A stretch of DNA of 47,576 bases from assembly GCA_910586215.1 (NCBI GenBank), contig CAJUGH010000031.1, forward strand, positions 1 to 47,576. The letters are read 5' to 3'. Source of the stretch: an uncultured Acetatifactor sp. Lineage in GTDB: Bacteria > Bacillota > Clostridia > Lachnospirales > Lachnospiraceae. Shown here one piece after another: positions 17,394 through 24,798 of this stretch; positions within the stretch are counted from its first letter, which is position 1; every line of letters begins with the position of its first letter. Below the pieces are notes generated by a model that was given only the letters and a program-made list of their open reading frames with translations, was not told where the DNA came from and did not search any database. Made by a program: the position numbers and the translations under genes.

Positions 17394-17837
17394 ATGAGAA
17401 GTACAAAGGGGGGATTTCTGATCACGCAGATCAAGCAGGTGCAGGGAAGGATTTTTGATGCTTTGCTTCAAAAGGCCGGGATAGAGGAATTCAATGGGGC
17501 ACAGGGAAGGATTTTGTATGTACTATGGCAGGAAGATGGACTTCCCGTTGTTGAACTGGCAAAACGGACAGGACTTGCGAAGACAACATTGACAAGTATG
17601 CTTGAGAGAATGGATGCAAAAGGCTTTTTGGAGAGAGTGCCGGATAGGAAAGACAGAAGAATGCTTAGGATCTTTCTCACACCAAAAGCCCAGGGATTAA
17701 GTGACAGGTACAACCAGGTGTCAGATAAAATGAACCGGATATTCTATCAGGATTTTTCTGAGGAAGAGATCATTGTATTTGAGGATGCATTGGAAAAAAT
17801 ATTGGATAACCTGGTACAGAAGGAAAAGGAAACCTAG
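17394..17837 (+). CDS. MarR-family transcriptional regulator
   Basis: The 147-residue protein has the MarR winged helix, with the recognition region LPVVELAKRTGLAKTTLTSMLERMDAKGFLERVPDRKDRRMLRIFLT and wing residues DRRM typical of the family. MarR proteins are dimeric repressors released by small ligands or oxidants. AGGAGG precedes the ATG. The downstream gene is broken, so its normal target may have been lost; the palindrome at 17365 suggests that it controls itself. Confidence 0.9.
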   Translation: MRSTKGGFLITQIKQVQGRIFDALLQKAGIEEFNGAQGRILYVLWQEDGLPVVELAKRTGLAKTTLTSMLERMDAKGFLERVPDRKDRRMLRIFLTPKAQGLSDRYNQVSDKMNRIFYQDFSEEEIIVFEDALEKILDNLVQKEKET

Positions 17838-17873
17838 CTTGCAGAAGGATGAGTCAGAAGGGAAGTAAGGGAC

Positions 17874-18520
17874 ATGGAAAAGAGCAAAAAGGAAGAAATA
17901 AAATCTGTAATCGCCAATGCTGCAAATGTGTTTGTGGCATCGGTGGATGAAAATGGGTACCCAAATATTAAGGCTATGTTTGCACGTATGCAGGAAGGGA
18001 TGATTTGTACTTTGCAGTAGGCAGCAGGCTGCGTGAAAAAGTGCATATAGATAACAATCCCAGAAAAAGTATTTCCAGGCCTTATAATGACCAAAGATTC
18101 GGACATAAGCCTTACTTGCGGGATAATATGTGGATAACCTTTCAGACAAAAGAATGTCCAATGCCTGCTTTTTTTATAGAGTTTTCGTCTTGTGGAATTA
18201 GGATTGGCATGGGTTATTATTCTGCCGCCCCGGCGCAAATGAGAGACTTACGGGGGAAGATAGACCATCGGCCGCAAAGGGTTTCCGGCATGTTAGAGAA
18301 GGTGTTGCAGGATAAGGAATTACAGGCTATTGGAGAACCATATAAAAAGCGGTTTCCTTCAAGTCATGAGGGACTATTAGGAGAAATTTACAATTTTAGA
18401 AGCATTTACTTTCAGAAAATCGTTCCGGCGAATGATTGGGAAAATATCGAACAAATAGCAGGTGATACCTTTCTGGAACTAGTACCGATGTATCAATGGT
18501 TTGTGGAAGAGGGTTTGTGA
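17874..18520 (+). pseudogene. chimeric remnant: PNPOx-like N-terminus joined to DUF2461 C-terminus
   Basis: The first frame gives 48 residues ending at a TAG at 18018, with ANVFVASVDENGYPNIKAMF, the start of a pyridoxamine-phosphate-oxidase-like flavin protein. A shifted frame then reads LYFAVGSRLREKVH, still compatible with that family. From about 18058 the same frame becomes the DUF2461 core: NPRKSISRPYNDQRF, then YLRDNMWITF, then GIRIGMGYYSA, through to the stop at 18520. A full DUF2461 protein is about 220 residues and its N-terminal third is missing. The simplest reading is a deletion that fused two genes, plus a frameshift. The C-terminal part could still be translated. Confidence 0.6.
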
Positions 18521-18700
18521 GAAATGATTGACCATATGAGGGGAGTGGGACTCTAATTGGTACATGTAACACTTTGTCAACAGAAAATGCATATTTTCAT
18601 GCACAAATCCGAATTTAGCTATGGGAAAGAACAGGCGGAGTGCGAATACGCATTCACATAAAGATTGAATGAATTATGATGTGCCCGGGGTGAATCAAGA

Positions 18701-19651
18701 ATGGAAGAAAGCAGAATTTTAGAAATATTGAGAGAGAATTATGGATTTCAAATATTGGGTATTGAATTTTTTAGGAAGAGTGGTGGAAAAACTTATATCG
18801 TAAATGGCGTAGGACAAAAATTTTTCTTAAAAATTGCCGGATCGGCTTTTCAAGATACCTTTCGGCAATCTATAGATATTGTATGTTATCTTTACAGGAA
18901 TGGATTCCCGGTTCCTGATATGATTGAGACAAAACAGGGAAGGCCCTTTTTGGAAACTTGCGATGAAGGGAAGGAATATCTGTTTGTTCTATATGAATAT
19001 ATTGATGGGCAAGAACCTAATCTTGAAATATGCGGGGAGAAAATAGGGGAATTGGTCGGATGGCTTCATAAATTACTTCTTGATTATAAAAATACATTGA
19101 TAGAACGGGATGACCGGTTTTTTGTGGAACGATACATGAAAATACTGCGAAAAAAGAACTATCCTTTTGCAGACACTTATGCTGCTCTCGGGGCAAAATT
19201 TTGGGAACGTGTCAAAGATTGCCCTATGGGTGTCTGCCACGGCGACCTACATCGTGGAAATATGCTGGAAACGGCAGAGGGAAAGATATATCTGCTTGAC
19301 TTTGATACAGCTTGCCTGGCACCACGTATGTTTGATGTGATGGTTATGTGTGACATGACAGACTATTTCAATCTACGGGCAGCCGATATTGTGACAACGA
19401 GAGCCGTTTTCCAAAGTTTTCTGGCAGGCTATACCCGCTATGTTCCCTTGACAGAAAGAGAGAAGGCGTCTTTTAGTGATTGGGTGGTGATTCGGCATTT
19501 TCAATTGCAGGCAACTATTGTTGAAATATTTGGTATGGATTGCATTGACAATGATTTTATTGACAGTCAGCTACAGTGGATGAAAAGCTGGGAAGAACAA
19601 TCACGTGCCGGCATATCAGAACAGATACTTGTGGGGGATACGAAAAAGTGA
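18701..19651 (+). CDS. APH-family phosphotransferase / choline-kinase-like protein
   Basis: The 316-residue protein has the aminoglycoside-phosphotransferase fold: an N-lobe lysine in FFLKIAG, the catalytic loop CHGDLHRGNML near residue 180, and the metal-binding LLDFDTACLAPRMFD. The best analogues are homoserine kinase type II and other small-molecule kinases of this family; there is no basis to call it an antibiotic-resistance enzyme. Its codon use is AT-richer than the housekeeping genes, matching the rest of this accessory patch. A weak RBS-like GGGG lies upstream of the ATG. Confidence 0.82.
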   Translation: MEESRILEILRENYGFQILGIEFFRKSGGKTYIVNGVGQKFFLKIAGSAFQDTFRQSIDIVCYLYRNGFPVPDMIETKQGRPFLETCDEGKEYLFVLYEYIDGQEPNLEICGEKIGELVGWLHKLLLDYKNTLIERDDRFFVERYMKILRKKNYPFADTYAALGAKFWERVKDCPMGVCHGDLHRGNMLETAEGKIYLLDFDTACLAPRMFDVMVMCDMTDYFNLRAADIVTTRAVFQSFLAGYTRYVPLTEREKASFSDWVVIRHFQLQATIVEIFGMDCIDNDFIDSQLQWMKSWEEQSRAGISEQILVGDTKK

Positions 19652-19678
19652 AGATTGTAGCACATACAATGGAATATC

Positions 19679-20059
19679 ATGGGGGACATATTGTGTCACA
19701 TGCTACAGTTATCTCCAGAGTGCTGTGGCAGCAGAGAAGAACTGGAGCGTGAAAAAGAAGAAATTTACGTTCTGGAAATTGACGGAGAGTTAGTCGGTTC
19801 CGTTGCCATATACGACAATGAAATCGATGATCTGGTGGTGAAAAAGGACTTTCAGGGGATAGGGTACGGGGAAGCATTGTTACGGTATGCTGTTTCCTGC
19901 CTGCAAAGTAAGAATAACTCCCCAATTGTCCTGCATGTTGCGGACTGGAACCAGGGAGCGGCCGGAATGTATTTAAAAAACGGTTTTGATGAGCCGCCAG
20001 TGGCAGGAACTCCCAGATTTTTGTGTATGGTGGTGTGGCCAGTAACACGGGAGTTTTGA
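19679..20059 (+). CDS. GNAT-family N-acetyltransferase, possibly 5'-truncated
   Basis: The acetyl-CoA binding motif A is present as LVVKKDFQGIGYGEALLRYAV, followed by motif B around NQGAAGMYLKNGFDE. Length 126 is short for the family, and the N-terminal helix pair that normally precedes LQLSPECCGSREELE is only partly encoded. A different frame just upstream is open, so a frameshift that removed the natural start is possible. The stop codon TGA abuts the palindrome at 20059. Substrate unknown. Confidence 0.65.
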   Translation: MGDILCHMLQLSPECCGSREELEREKEEIYVLEIDGELVGSVAIYDNEIDDLVVKKDFQGIGYGEALLRYAVSCLQSKNNSPIVLHVADWNQGAAGMYLKNGFDEPPVAGTPRFLCMVVWPVTREF

Positions 20060-20102
20060 AACAAACCATGACATAATGGTGTCATGGTTTGTTTGCTATA
20101 CT
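20059..20102 (+). promoter_or_regulatory. palindromic operator-promoter of the WYL regulator
   Basis: AAACAAACCATGACA (20059-20073), a 6-nt spacer and TGTCATGGTTTGTTT (20080-20094) form a perfect 15-bp inverted repeat containing a GACA-N6-TGTC core. It is followed at once by a TATACT -10 box (20097-20102). No good -35 box is present, so transcription may depend on an activator bound to the palindrome. The same 44 bp, with three differences, recurs on the minus strand at 23251-23294. Confidence 0.7.
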
Positions 20103-20122
20103 GGACGTGGAAAGGAGAAGAG

Positions 20123-21028
20123 ATGAAGACGGACCGGCTGATCGGCATTGTCGTATATCTGTTGAACCATGGACGTACATCTGCACAGAAACTGGCAGAA
20201 GAATTTGAGGTTTCTTCCAGGACCATCATGCGGGATCTGGAATCCCTGGACAAGGCAGGTATCCCCATCCAGTCTTTCTGTGGGGTGGAAGGGGGCTACC
20301 AGATTATGGAGGGCTATGTCCTGGACAGGCAGATTGCAACAAGCCATGAATATGATTGGATTGTGGCAGCCCTGCAGGGAATGACGAGTGCATATGGAAA
20401 CAAGGGCTTGAGACAGGCATTGGAAAAGATACAGAGCATCCATCCAGGAAAGGGAACCGCTGTTTCCGTAGACTTTGGTGTGGCAGGTGAAGATGACAGG
20501 ATCAAGGAACAATTGATGCTGCTAGAGGGTGCCATCGAAGAAAAATCCGTGGTTCGGTTTTCCTATACCAATAGCCATGACGAGGAAAAGGAGATTCAGG
20601 TGGAACCGGTCTGTCTCCAGTACAAATGGTATAACTGGTATCTGGTTGGGTACCATGAAAAGTACCAGGATTATTGCATGTATAAATTGGTCCGCATGGA
20701 CAATCTGAAAGTCACGGACAGGAAAAACACAAAAGAGCACAAGCTTTCAGATATCAGGATGAGGGACGGCAATGAGAAAATCGTTTCCGTCAGACTATAC
20801 GGTAAGGCATCCATAAAAGCAAAATGTAGGGAATATTTAAACGGACAGGTGACAAAGGAGTATGAAAACGGTGATTTTGAGTTCTGTTTTTCCGTACCGG
20901 AGCATGAGACATTCTGGTATGGGGTGATTCTTTCCTTTGGAAACCGGGTTAGGATTATCGAACCACAGGAAATCAAGGACCGCATTCTAAAAACATGCAA
21001 AGAAATACAAATGGTATATGAAGTGTGA
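20123..21028 (+). CDS. WYL-domain transcriptional regulator (YafY/DeoR type)
   Basis: The 301-residue protein has an N-terminal HTH_11 winged helix (MKTDRLIGIVVYLLNHGRTSAQKLAEEFEVSSRTIMRDLESLDKAG), a central WYL domain with the KWYNWYLVGYHEKYQDYCMYKLVRM core, and a C-terminal WCX extension. The ATG at 20123 is chosen for its AAAGGAG. Such proteins bind DNA and sense ligands through the WYL fold. The palindromic operator directly upstream implies self-regulation, and the matching operator at 23251 implies control of the GNAT gene at 22580. The final codons GAA GTG TGA lie in a family 1 repeat. Confidence 0.9.
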   Translation: MKTDRLIGIVVYLLNHGRTSAQKLAEEFEVSSRTIMRDLESLDKAGIPIQSFCGVEGGYQIMEGYVLDRQIATSHEYDWIVAALQGMTSAYGNKGLRQALEKIQSIHPGKGTAVSVDFGVAGEDDRIKEQLMLLEGAIEEKSVVRFSYTNSHDEEKEIQVEPVCLQYKWYNWYLVGYHEKYQDYCMYKLVRMDNLKVTDRKNTKEHKLSDIRMRDGNEKIVSVRLYGKASIKAKCREYLNGQVTKEYENGDFEFCFSVPEHETFWYGVILSFGNRVRIIEPQEIKDRILKTCKEIQMVYEV

Positions 21029-21222
21029 GAAGAATTTCTAAGACGCCAAAAGGGGGCATAGCCCACCTCTTTAGTACGTCGTCTAAGAAATTCTACGGCG
21101 CATAAATGCGCCTTTCTCACACTGAAAAACGCAAGGGCAGCGTTTTTCCCGGAATCGTAGATTCCGTGCGAATTGTTTGTGTCAGCTGCGCTGACATGCC
21201 GGGAAGTGTGAAAGGCGAAAAA
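21021..21222 (+). repeat. family 1 structured repeat, long form (copy B)
   Basis: The element contains an outer stem AGTGTGAGA/TCTCACACT (21022-21030, 21115-21123). Inside it, AGAATTTCTAAGACG pairs with CGTCTAAGAAATTCT (21031-21045, 21080-21094), and GGCGCA pairs with TGCGCC (21097-21112). Then come GAAAAACGC/GCGTTTTTC (21124-21148), GGAATC/GATTCC (21151-21165), the linker ATTGTTTGTG, hairpin TGTCAGC-TGC-GCTGACA (21180-21196), and the start of a further module. It begins inside the WYL gene stop codon and ends at the ribosome binding site of ridA. Confidence 0.85.
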
Positions 21223-21235
21223 GGAGGGTGTAAAA

Positions 21236-21601
21236 ATGGAAGAAATCAAACGCTATGACATAAATGAAGACTGGGCGCATTCGGGGATCATCCAGGCGGG
21301 AGACTATTGCTTTATCAATTATTGTGCCCGCAACTTAGGGGGTACCATAGAAGAGCAGATAAACGGTGCCTTCGATGAAATGGAGGAACGGCTGGCACTG
21401 GTAGGACTGACCCTTGAAAATGTGGTGCAGATGAACTGTCTGTTCAAGAATATCTGGGACATCCCGGTCATGGAAAAGGTCATCCAGGCAAGGTTCCATG
21501 GCAAATATCCGGTACGCAAGTCCATTCAGACAGAATTTGCCGACCCTGGGAACCTGTTTTTCCAGGTGGATGCCATTGCCTGCGCAGGAGGGAAATGTTA
21601 G
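21236..21601 (+). CDS. RidA/YjgF-family protein
   Basis: The 121-residue protein has the RidA fold pattern: an N-terminal strand pair, QINGAFDEMEERLALVGLTLENVVQMNCLFKNI for the central helix, and the final PGNLFFQVDAIACAGG in place of the usual (V)EIEAIA. RidA proteins remove reactive enamines/imines in trimeric assemblies. The usual substrate-binding arginine of the R-x-x-V segment is not obvious; here the region reads HGKYPVRKSIQTE. It may therefore belong to a RidA-like subgroup with another role. AGGAGGG lies eight bases before the ATG. It is convergent with the GNAT gene at 21625. Confidence 0.82.
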   Translation: MEEIKRYDINEDWAHSGIIQAGDYCFINYCARNLGGTIEEQINGAFDEMEERLALVGLTLENVVQMNCLFKNIWDIPVMEKVIQARFHGKYPVRKSIQTEFADPGNLFFQVDAIACAGGKC

Positions 21602-21620
21602 ATACCTTACGGACACATCT

Positions 21621-21652
21621 CCCGTCATGCCGATGCAATCGGCACAAACAAT
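21621..21652 (-). repeat. family 1 structured repeat, inverted fragment (copy C)
   Basis: On the minus strand this is identical over 32 nt to part of copy A: the ATTGTTTGTG linker, the GCCGAT-TGC-ATCGGC hairpin and ATGACGGG. It encodes the last eight residues and stop codon of the GNAT protein at 21625, ending FVPIASA. Confidence 0.8.
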
Positions 21653-22422
21653 TTATGCAACACTTCCACAGCCTCATAGGCATGGCTGAAGTGATAACCC
21701 AGTTTCTCGGCCAGTGCCACGGAATACAGGTTCTGGGCATCCCAGCTTGGATATAGGCCCCGGTCCAGGCATTCCAGGATCAGTCTGGCGGCACAGGCAT
21801 AGGCCAGGCCCCTGCGGCGGCAGTCGGATCTGGTATCGACCTCGATCTCAATGCCGCCCCGGTACCTGGAATAGGAGGAGGCACCGGACACAATGGAGCC
21901 GTCCTGGGTGGACAGGGCTACTACCCCCAGCCCCAGGCGCTGGTATGCATCATAGGTGGGAAACTGGGATACCAGATCCCGGCTCCAGTCCTCTGCCAGG
22001 CACTTGTGATAGAGGGATTCTTCTATCCTGCAAAGGGTATATCCCTTAGGCAGGGAAGAAAAGGCCTGTTCCAGCCCTGCCCGGTGAAACACATGGGGTT
22101 CCTTGCGGATAGCATAGCGGGAGGCTAGCCTGGCCCTGGCGCCGTAGATATCCAGGATCAGATCCCGCCAGGCAGTGTCCCTGGGAACCAGGATCCGGAG
22201 ATCCGGGGTGCCTCCGGCGGGTCTGTAGGAAGCAAACTCCCGGTCTGGACGACCAGCGAAGAAGGAAAAGTCCCCCAGGGTGGCCATGGCTGTGTCGGGA
22301 TGTATGGGGTGATTCCCATAGACCCTGCCCATGACGCCCTGGAGACAGGACCATATCAAGGTTTCTTCCCAGTTCCCAAACAGGGGTGCTGCATTTTCCG
22401 GATTTGTGATTTCGTGGATCAT
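21625..22422 (-). CDS. GNAT acetyltransferase (PF12746-like)
   Basis: The 265-residue protein has a divergent N-terminal domain (MIHEITNPENAAPLFGNWEETLIWSCLQGVMG) and a C-terminal GNAT domain with IEIEVDTRSDCRRRGLAYACAARLILECL, the acetyl-CoA loop, followed by YPSWDAQNLYSVALAEKLGYHF. This two-part layout matches the GNAT_acetyltr_2 family common in Clostridia, whose substrates are unknown. GGAGGT precedes the ATG on the minus strand. The C-terminal residues are encoded by an inserted family 1 repeat, so the original C-terminus may have differed. Confidence 0.85.
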   Translation of the reverse strand: MIHEITNPENAAPLFGNWEETLIWSCLQGVMGRVYGNHPIHPDTAMATLGDFSFFAGRPDREFASYRPAGGTPDLRILVPRDTAWRDLILDIYGARARLASRYAIRKEPHVFHRAGLEQAFSSLPKGYTLCRIEESLYHKCLAEDWSRDLVSQFPTYDAYQRLGLGVVALSTQDGSIVSGASSYSRYRGGIEIEVDTRSDCRRRGLAYACAARLILECLDRGLYPSWDAQNLYSVALAEKLGYHFSHAYEAVEVLHKLFVPIASA

Positions 22423-22579
22423 GGCAGGTACCTCCGCGGTATATTACGGAAACTGACGCTGTATATCCCTATGTGTTTTTGACACATGACAGTCCATAAA
22501 ATAGATGTCATTTGATAGCCCTTATTTTGACAACATTCCAACAATTCCACATGCCATTCCTGCAATTTTTCACACATCC

Positions 22580-23209
22580 TTACAATTCCTTGCGCATCAC
22601 TTTGACATATTTCAGATCTGCAGCCTCCGCAAATCCGCATCGCTCATACATGCCGGAAGTTCCATGATACTGGAACTCAAAGGACTTGTCAGCAAAGGGA
22701 TAGGCTTCCAGCCAGGCATATCCGTCCCGGGCCGCATCCTGGCATACCCGATCCAGTAGACGCTGTGCGATTCCCTGGCCACGGTACTGCGGGGCGATCA
22801 AGAAACAGAAGATGGACTTTACCTTCCCGGCTTTGGGTTCTTCCGGCTGGTACCCGATATTCCGGAACATTTCCGTGAGATACAGATAGTTTTCCCGGTC
22901 ATTCACATTGCACCAGCCAACGACTTTGTCTTCCAGATAGGCAAGATATCCCTGCATGGAGCCTGCCTGGATCAGTTCAACGGCCTTCTGCCTGCGTTCC
23001 TGCGGATCTGTCAGGCAGTCCTGGGTCTTCTGGTCCAAATGTCCTTCCAGGCAATAGCAGAGCGCCCAGTCCTTATGGTCTGCAAATGCCAGGTGATCGA
23101 AATATTCCAGCCAATCCTCACACAGGGCGGGACTTAATGGCCGGATTACCATTTTTATACCCCTATGCCCGCCCTCGGCGGGCGTACCAATCAAACTTTG
23201 TTCTTCCAT
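22580..23209 (-). CDS. GNAT-family N-acetyltransferase
   Basis: The 209-residue protein has GNAT motif A as FCFLIAPQYRGQGIAQRLLDRVCQDA and motif B as GTSGMYERCGFAEA, with a central DKVVGWCNVNDRENY strand. AAAGGAA precedes the ATG at 23209; an internal ATG at 23152 is an alternative, since the first 19 residues include text encoded by a GC-rich hairpin and have no family match. Its promoter region carries the same 44-bp palindrome as the WYL regulator gene, so it is probably a target of that regulator. Substrate unknown. Confidence 0.85.
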   Translation of the reverse strand: MEEQSLIGTPAEGGHRGIKMVIRPLSPALCEDWLEYFDHLAFADHKDWALCYCLEGHLDQKTQDCLTDPQERRQKAVELIQAGSMQGYLAYLEDKVVGWCNVNDRENYLYLTEMFRNIGYQPEEPKAGKVKSIFCFLIAPQYRGQGIAQRLLDRVCQDAARDGYAWLEAYPFADKSFEFQYHGTSGMYERCGFAEAADLKYVKVMRKEL

Positions 23210-23250
23210 GCGTATGATTCCTTTCTTTGCTGTTTCTTTTTTCCTGGCTC

Positions 23251-23294
23251 AGTATAGCATACAAACCATGCCACCACTATGTCATGGTTTGTTT
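23251..23294 (-). promoter_or_regulatory. second copy of the WYL-regulator operator-promoter
   Basis: Read on the minus strand, this 44-bp segment matches 20059-20102 at 41 positions, including both AAACAAACCATG/CATGGTTTGT arms and the TATACT -10 box (23251-23256). It lies about 40 bp upstream of the GNAT gene at 23209. The inverted repeat is slightly imperfect here (GGCATGG in place of GTCATGG). Confidence 0.75.
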
Positions 23295-23363
23295 CGATCG
23301 GCAATAGGATAACACGAATGTCCTGCCAGGTCAATTTTTTCATTTATAGGATCTTTTTGCCCT

Positions 23364-23391
23364 GCATATTTCCTTTCGATTCGGGCAAACT
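23364..23391 (+). promoter_or_regulatory. possible sigma-F type promoter of the SpoIIQ-like gene
   Basis: GCATA (23364-23368), 14 bases and GGGCAAACT (23383-23391) resemble the forespore sigma-F pattern GYATA then GGnnAnAnT. The site lies about 60 bp upstream of the start codon. The spacing is at the short end of what I recall for this class, so this is a hypothesis supported by the nature of the downstream gene. Confidence 0.4.
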
Positions 23392-23453
23392 GTCAAGGAA
23401 CAAATGCAATACCTCTTATCAAGTTTGAACGAAAAAAGGAAGGGAATTTGGCC

Positions 23454-24479
23454 ATGAAAAGAAATAGAAATGACAATGCAAAAAAAGAACGAATCATTAT
23501 GCTGGCATCATCGGCTTTTGTGCTGGCAGCACTGACCATGACAGGGATCTACATGCAGTCGAAAAATGCAGAGCCGGAGGATGACGGCTACACCATAGAT
23601 TTTACGGCTATGGAAGACAATGTAGACAACAAGCTGCAGGAGATTGCCCAGAATGACCAGGCCCAGAACCAGCCGGGATCCTACAGCAGCAGTCTGGATA
23701 ACCAGATAGATCCGGCCAGCCTGGATGACGACCTGGATTACATGCCTATGGAAGTGGGAAGCGGACTGATTCAGATCCCAGGTCTTACGGACGGATTGCA
23801 GGAAGAGGCAGATGATGTCCTGGAGGGAACCGAAGATAAGTCCGGGAGTTCTTCCAAGGATGCTGGGAAATCTACAGGAACAGATGCGGAACAGACAGGA
23901 AGCCAGGAGGGAACCCCGGCTCCGGATGTAGCCCAGGGTGCAGGGGAACCGGACGGGCAGGCAGTGGCTGACCAGGGGACGGAAGATGCCGCCATGGCAG
24001 AAGGAGCAACAGTAGAAGGAGCGCAGACAGAAGGAAACAATGTGGTAGTGACCAGGGAACTCCATTTTGCTGAGACAGACGGGCTGCTGCGTCCCCTGGC
24101 CGGGGAGACCATGATCCCTTACAGCATGGACGGCAGTGTCTATTTCTCCACACTGGACCAGTATAAATACAATCCCGCACTGATGATAGCGGCTGCGGAA
24201 GGCACTGCTGTCACAGCCTGCGCGGAAGGCCATGTCATCGATATCTTTGAAAATGAAGAGATTGGACACGCCATTACCATGGAACTGGGAGATGGCTATG
24301 TGCTCACCTATGGCCAGTTGAAGGATATCCAGGTAACATTGGGAAGCTATGTGGATCCCGGTACGGTCATTGCCAATGTGGCAGCACCCACCAAATATTT
24401 CAGTGTGGAAGGGGGCAACCTGTACTTGAAACTGACAGCAGACGGGACACCTGTGAACCCGGAGGCATTGTTCCGCTAA
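23454..24479 (+). CDS. SpoIIQ-like membrane protein with degenerate LytM (M23) domain
   Basis: The 341-residue protein has one transmembrane helix near residues 17-35, a long acidic Gly/Ser/Glu-rich linker to about 205, and a C-terminal LytM-like domain (AAEGTAVTACAEGHVIDIF, LGSYVDPGTVIANVA, LYLKLTADGTPVNPEALF). Both zinc motifs of M23 peptidases are gone: the HxxxD position reads NPALM and the HxH position falls in YGQLKD. B. subtilis SpoIIQ, also a non-catalytic LytM protein, has the same layout and joins SpoIIIAH across the septum in sporulation. The ATG at 23454 is preferred over a TTG at 23448. The sigma-F-like promoter supports a SpoIIQ role, which remains inference. Confidence 0.75.
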   Translation: MKRNRNDNAKKERIIMLASSAFVLAALTMTGIYMQSKNAEPEDDGYTIDFTAMEDNVDNKLQEIAQNDQAQNQPGSYSSSLDNQIDPASLDDDLDYMPMEVGSGLIQIPGLTDGLQEEADDVLEGTEDKSGSSSKDAGKSTGTDAEQTGSQEGTPAPDVAQGAGEPDGQAVADQGTEDAAMAEGATVEGAQTEGNNVVVTRELHFAETDGLLRPLAGETMIPYSMDGSVYFSTLDQYKYNPALMIAAAEGTAVTACAEGHVIDIFENEEIGHAITMELGDGYVLTYGQLKDIQVTLGSYVDPGTVIANVAAPTKYFSVEGGNLYLKLTADGTPVNPEALFR

Positions 24480-24510
24480 GGGAGCAGGAATTCCTGGTAC
24501 ATCGGTGTAT

Positions 24511-24577
24511 GATTCCCGCGAGCAATGAGCCAAGCGGCTGCGAAGCAGACATTTGGCGAATGCCGCGAGGGTCACAT
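24511..24577 (+). repeat. family 3 repeat, copy 2
   Basis: This segment aligns with 17264-17330 without gaps over most of its length. Stems GCGGC/GCCGC, CTGC-GAA-GCAG and CATT/AATG are visible; equivalents exist in copy 1 with wobble or shifted pairs. It starts 31 bp after the stop of the SpoIIQ-like gene and runs into a terminator-like stem. Confidence 0.65.
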
Positions 24578-24578
24578 A

Positions 24579-24630
24579 CCCCGCAGCTTGCTGCGCTGCA
24601 AGTTTGATGCCCTGTCAACAAGCTGCGGGG
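24579..24630 (+). terminator. terminator-like stem with a competing hairpin
   Basis: CCCCGCAGCTTG (24579-24590) pairs perfectly with CAAGCTGCGGGG (24619-24630) across a 28-nt loop. A smaller hairpin CTTGC/GCAAG (24587-24591, 24598-24602) would compete with it. Only TTGTTG follows, so the T tail is weak. The rest of the gap to 24799 contains no gene that I can support. Confidence 0.5.
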
Positions 24631-24798
24631 TTGTTGACCTTACAAATAACGATTGCGCAAGATTCCATGCAAGGCTGGAAGTAAAACTTGGAAGTAAACT
24701 TCCATTGCCAGACCCTGTGGTCTGTCATCAGAGAGCAAATATGGAATGAGTGCCTGTGAGGAGGGTGTTTAAACACTCTTTGGGCATGGGGGATAAAT

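Noticed and set aside
18701..19651. aminoglycoside resistance phosphotransferase
   Set aside because: The fold is shared by many metabolic kinases, and no subfamily residues point to an antibiotic substrate.
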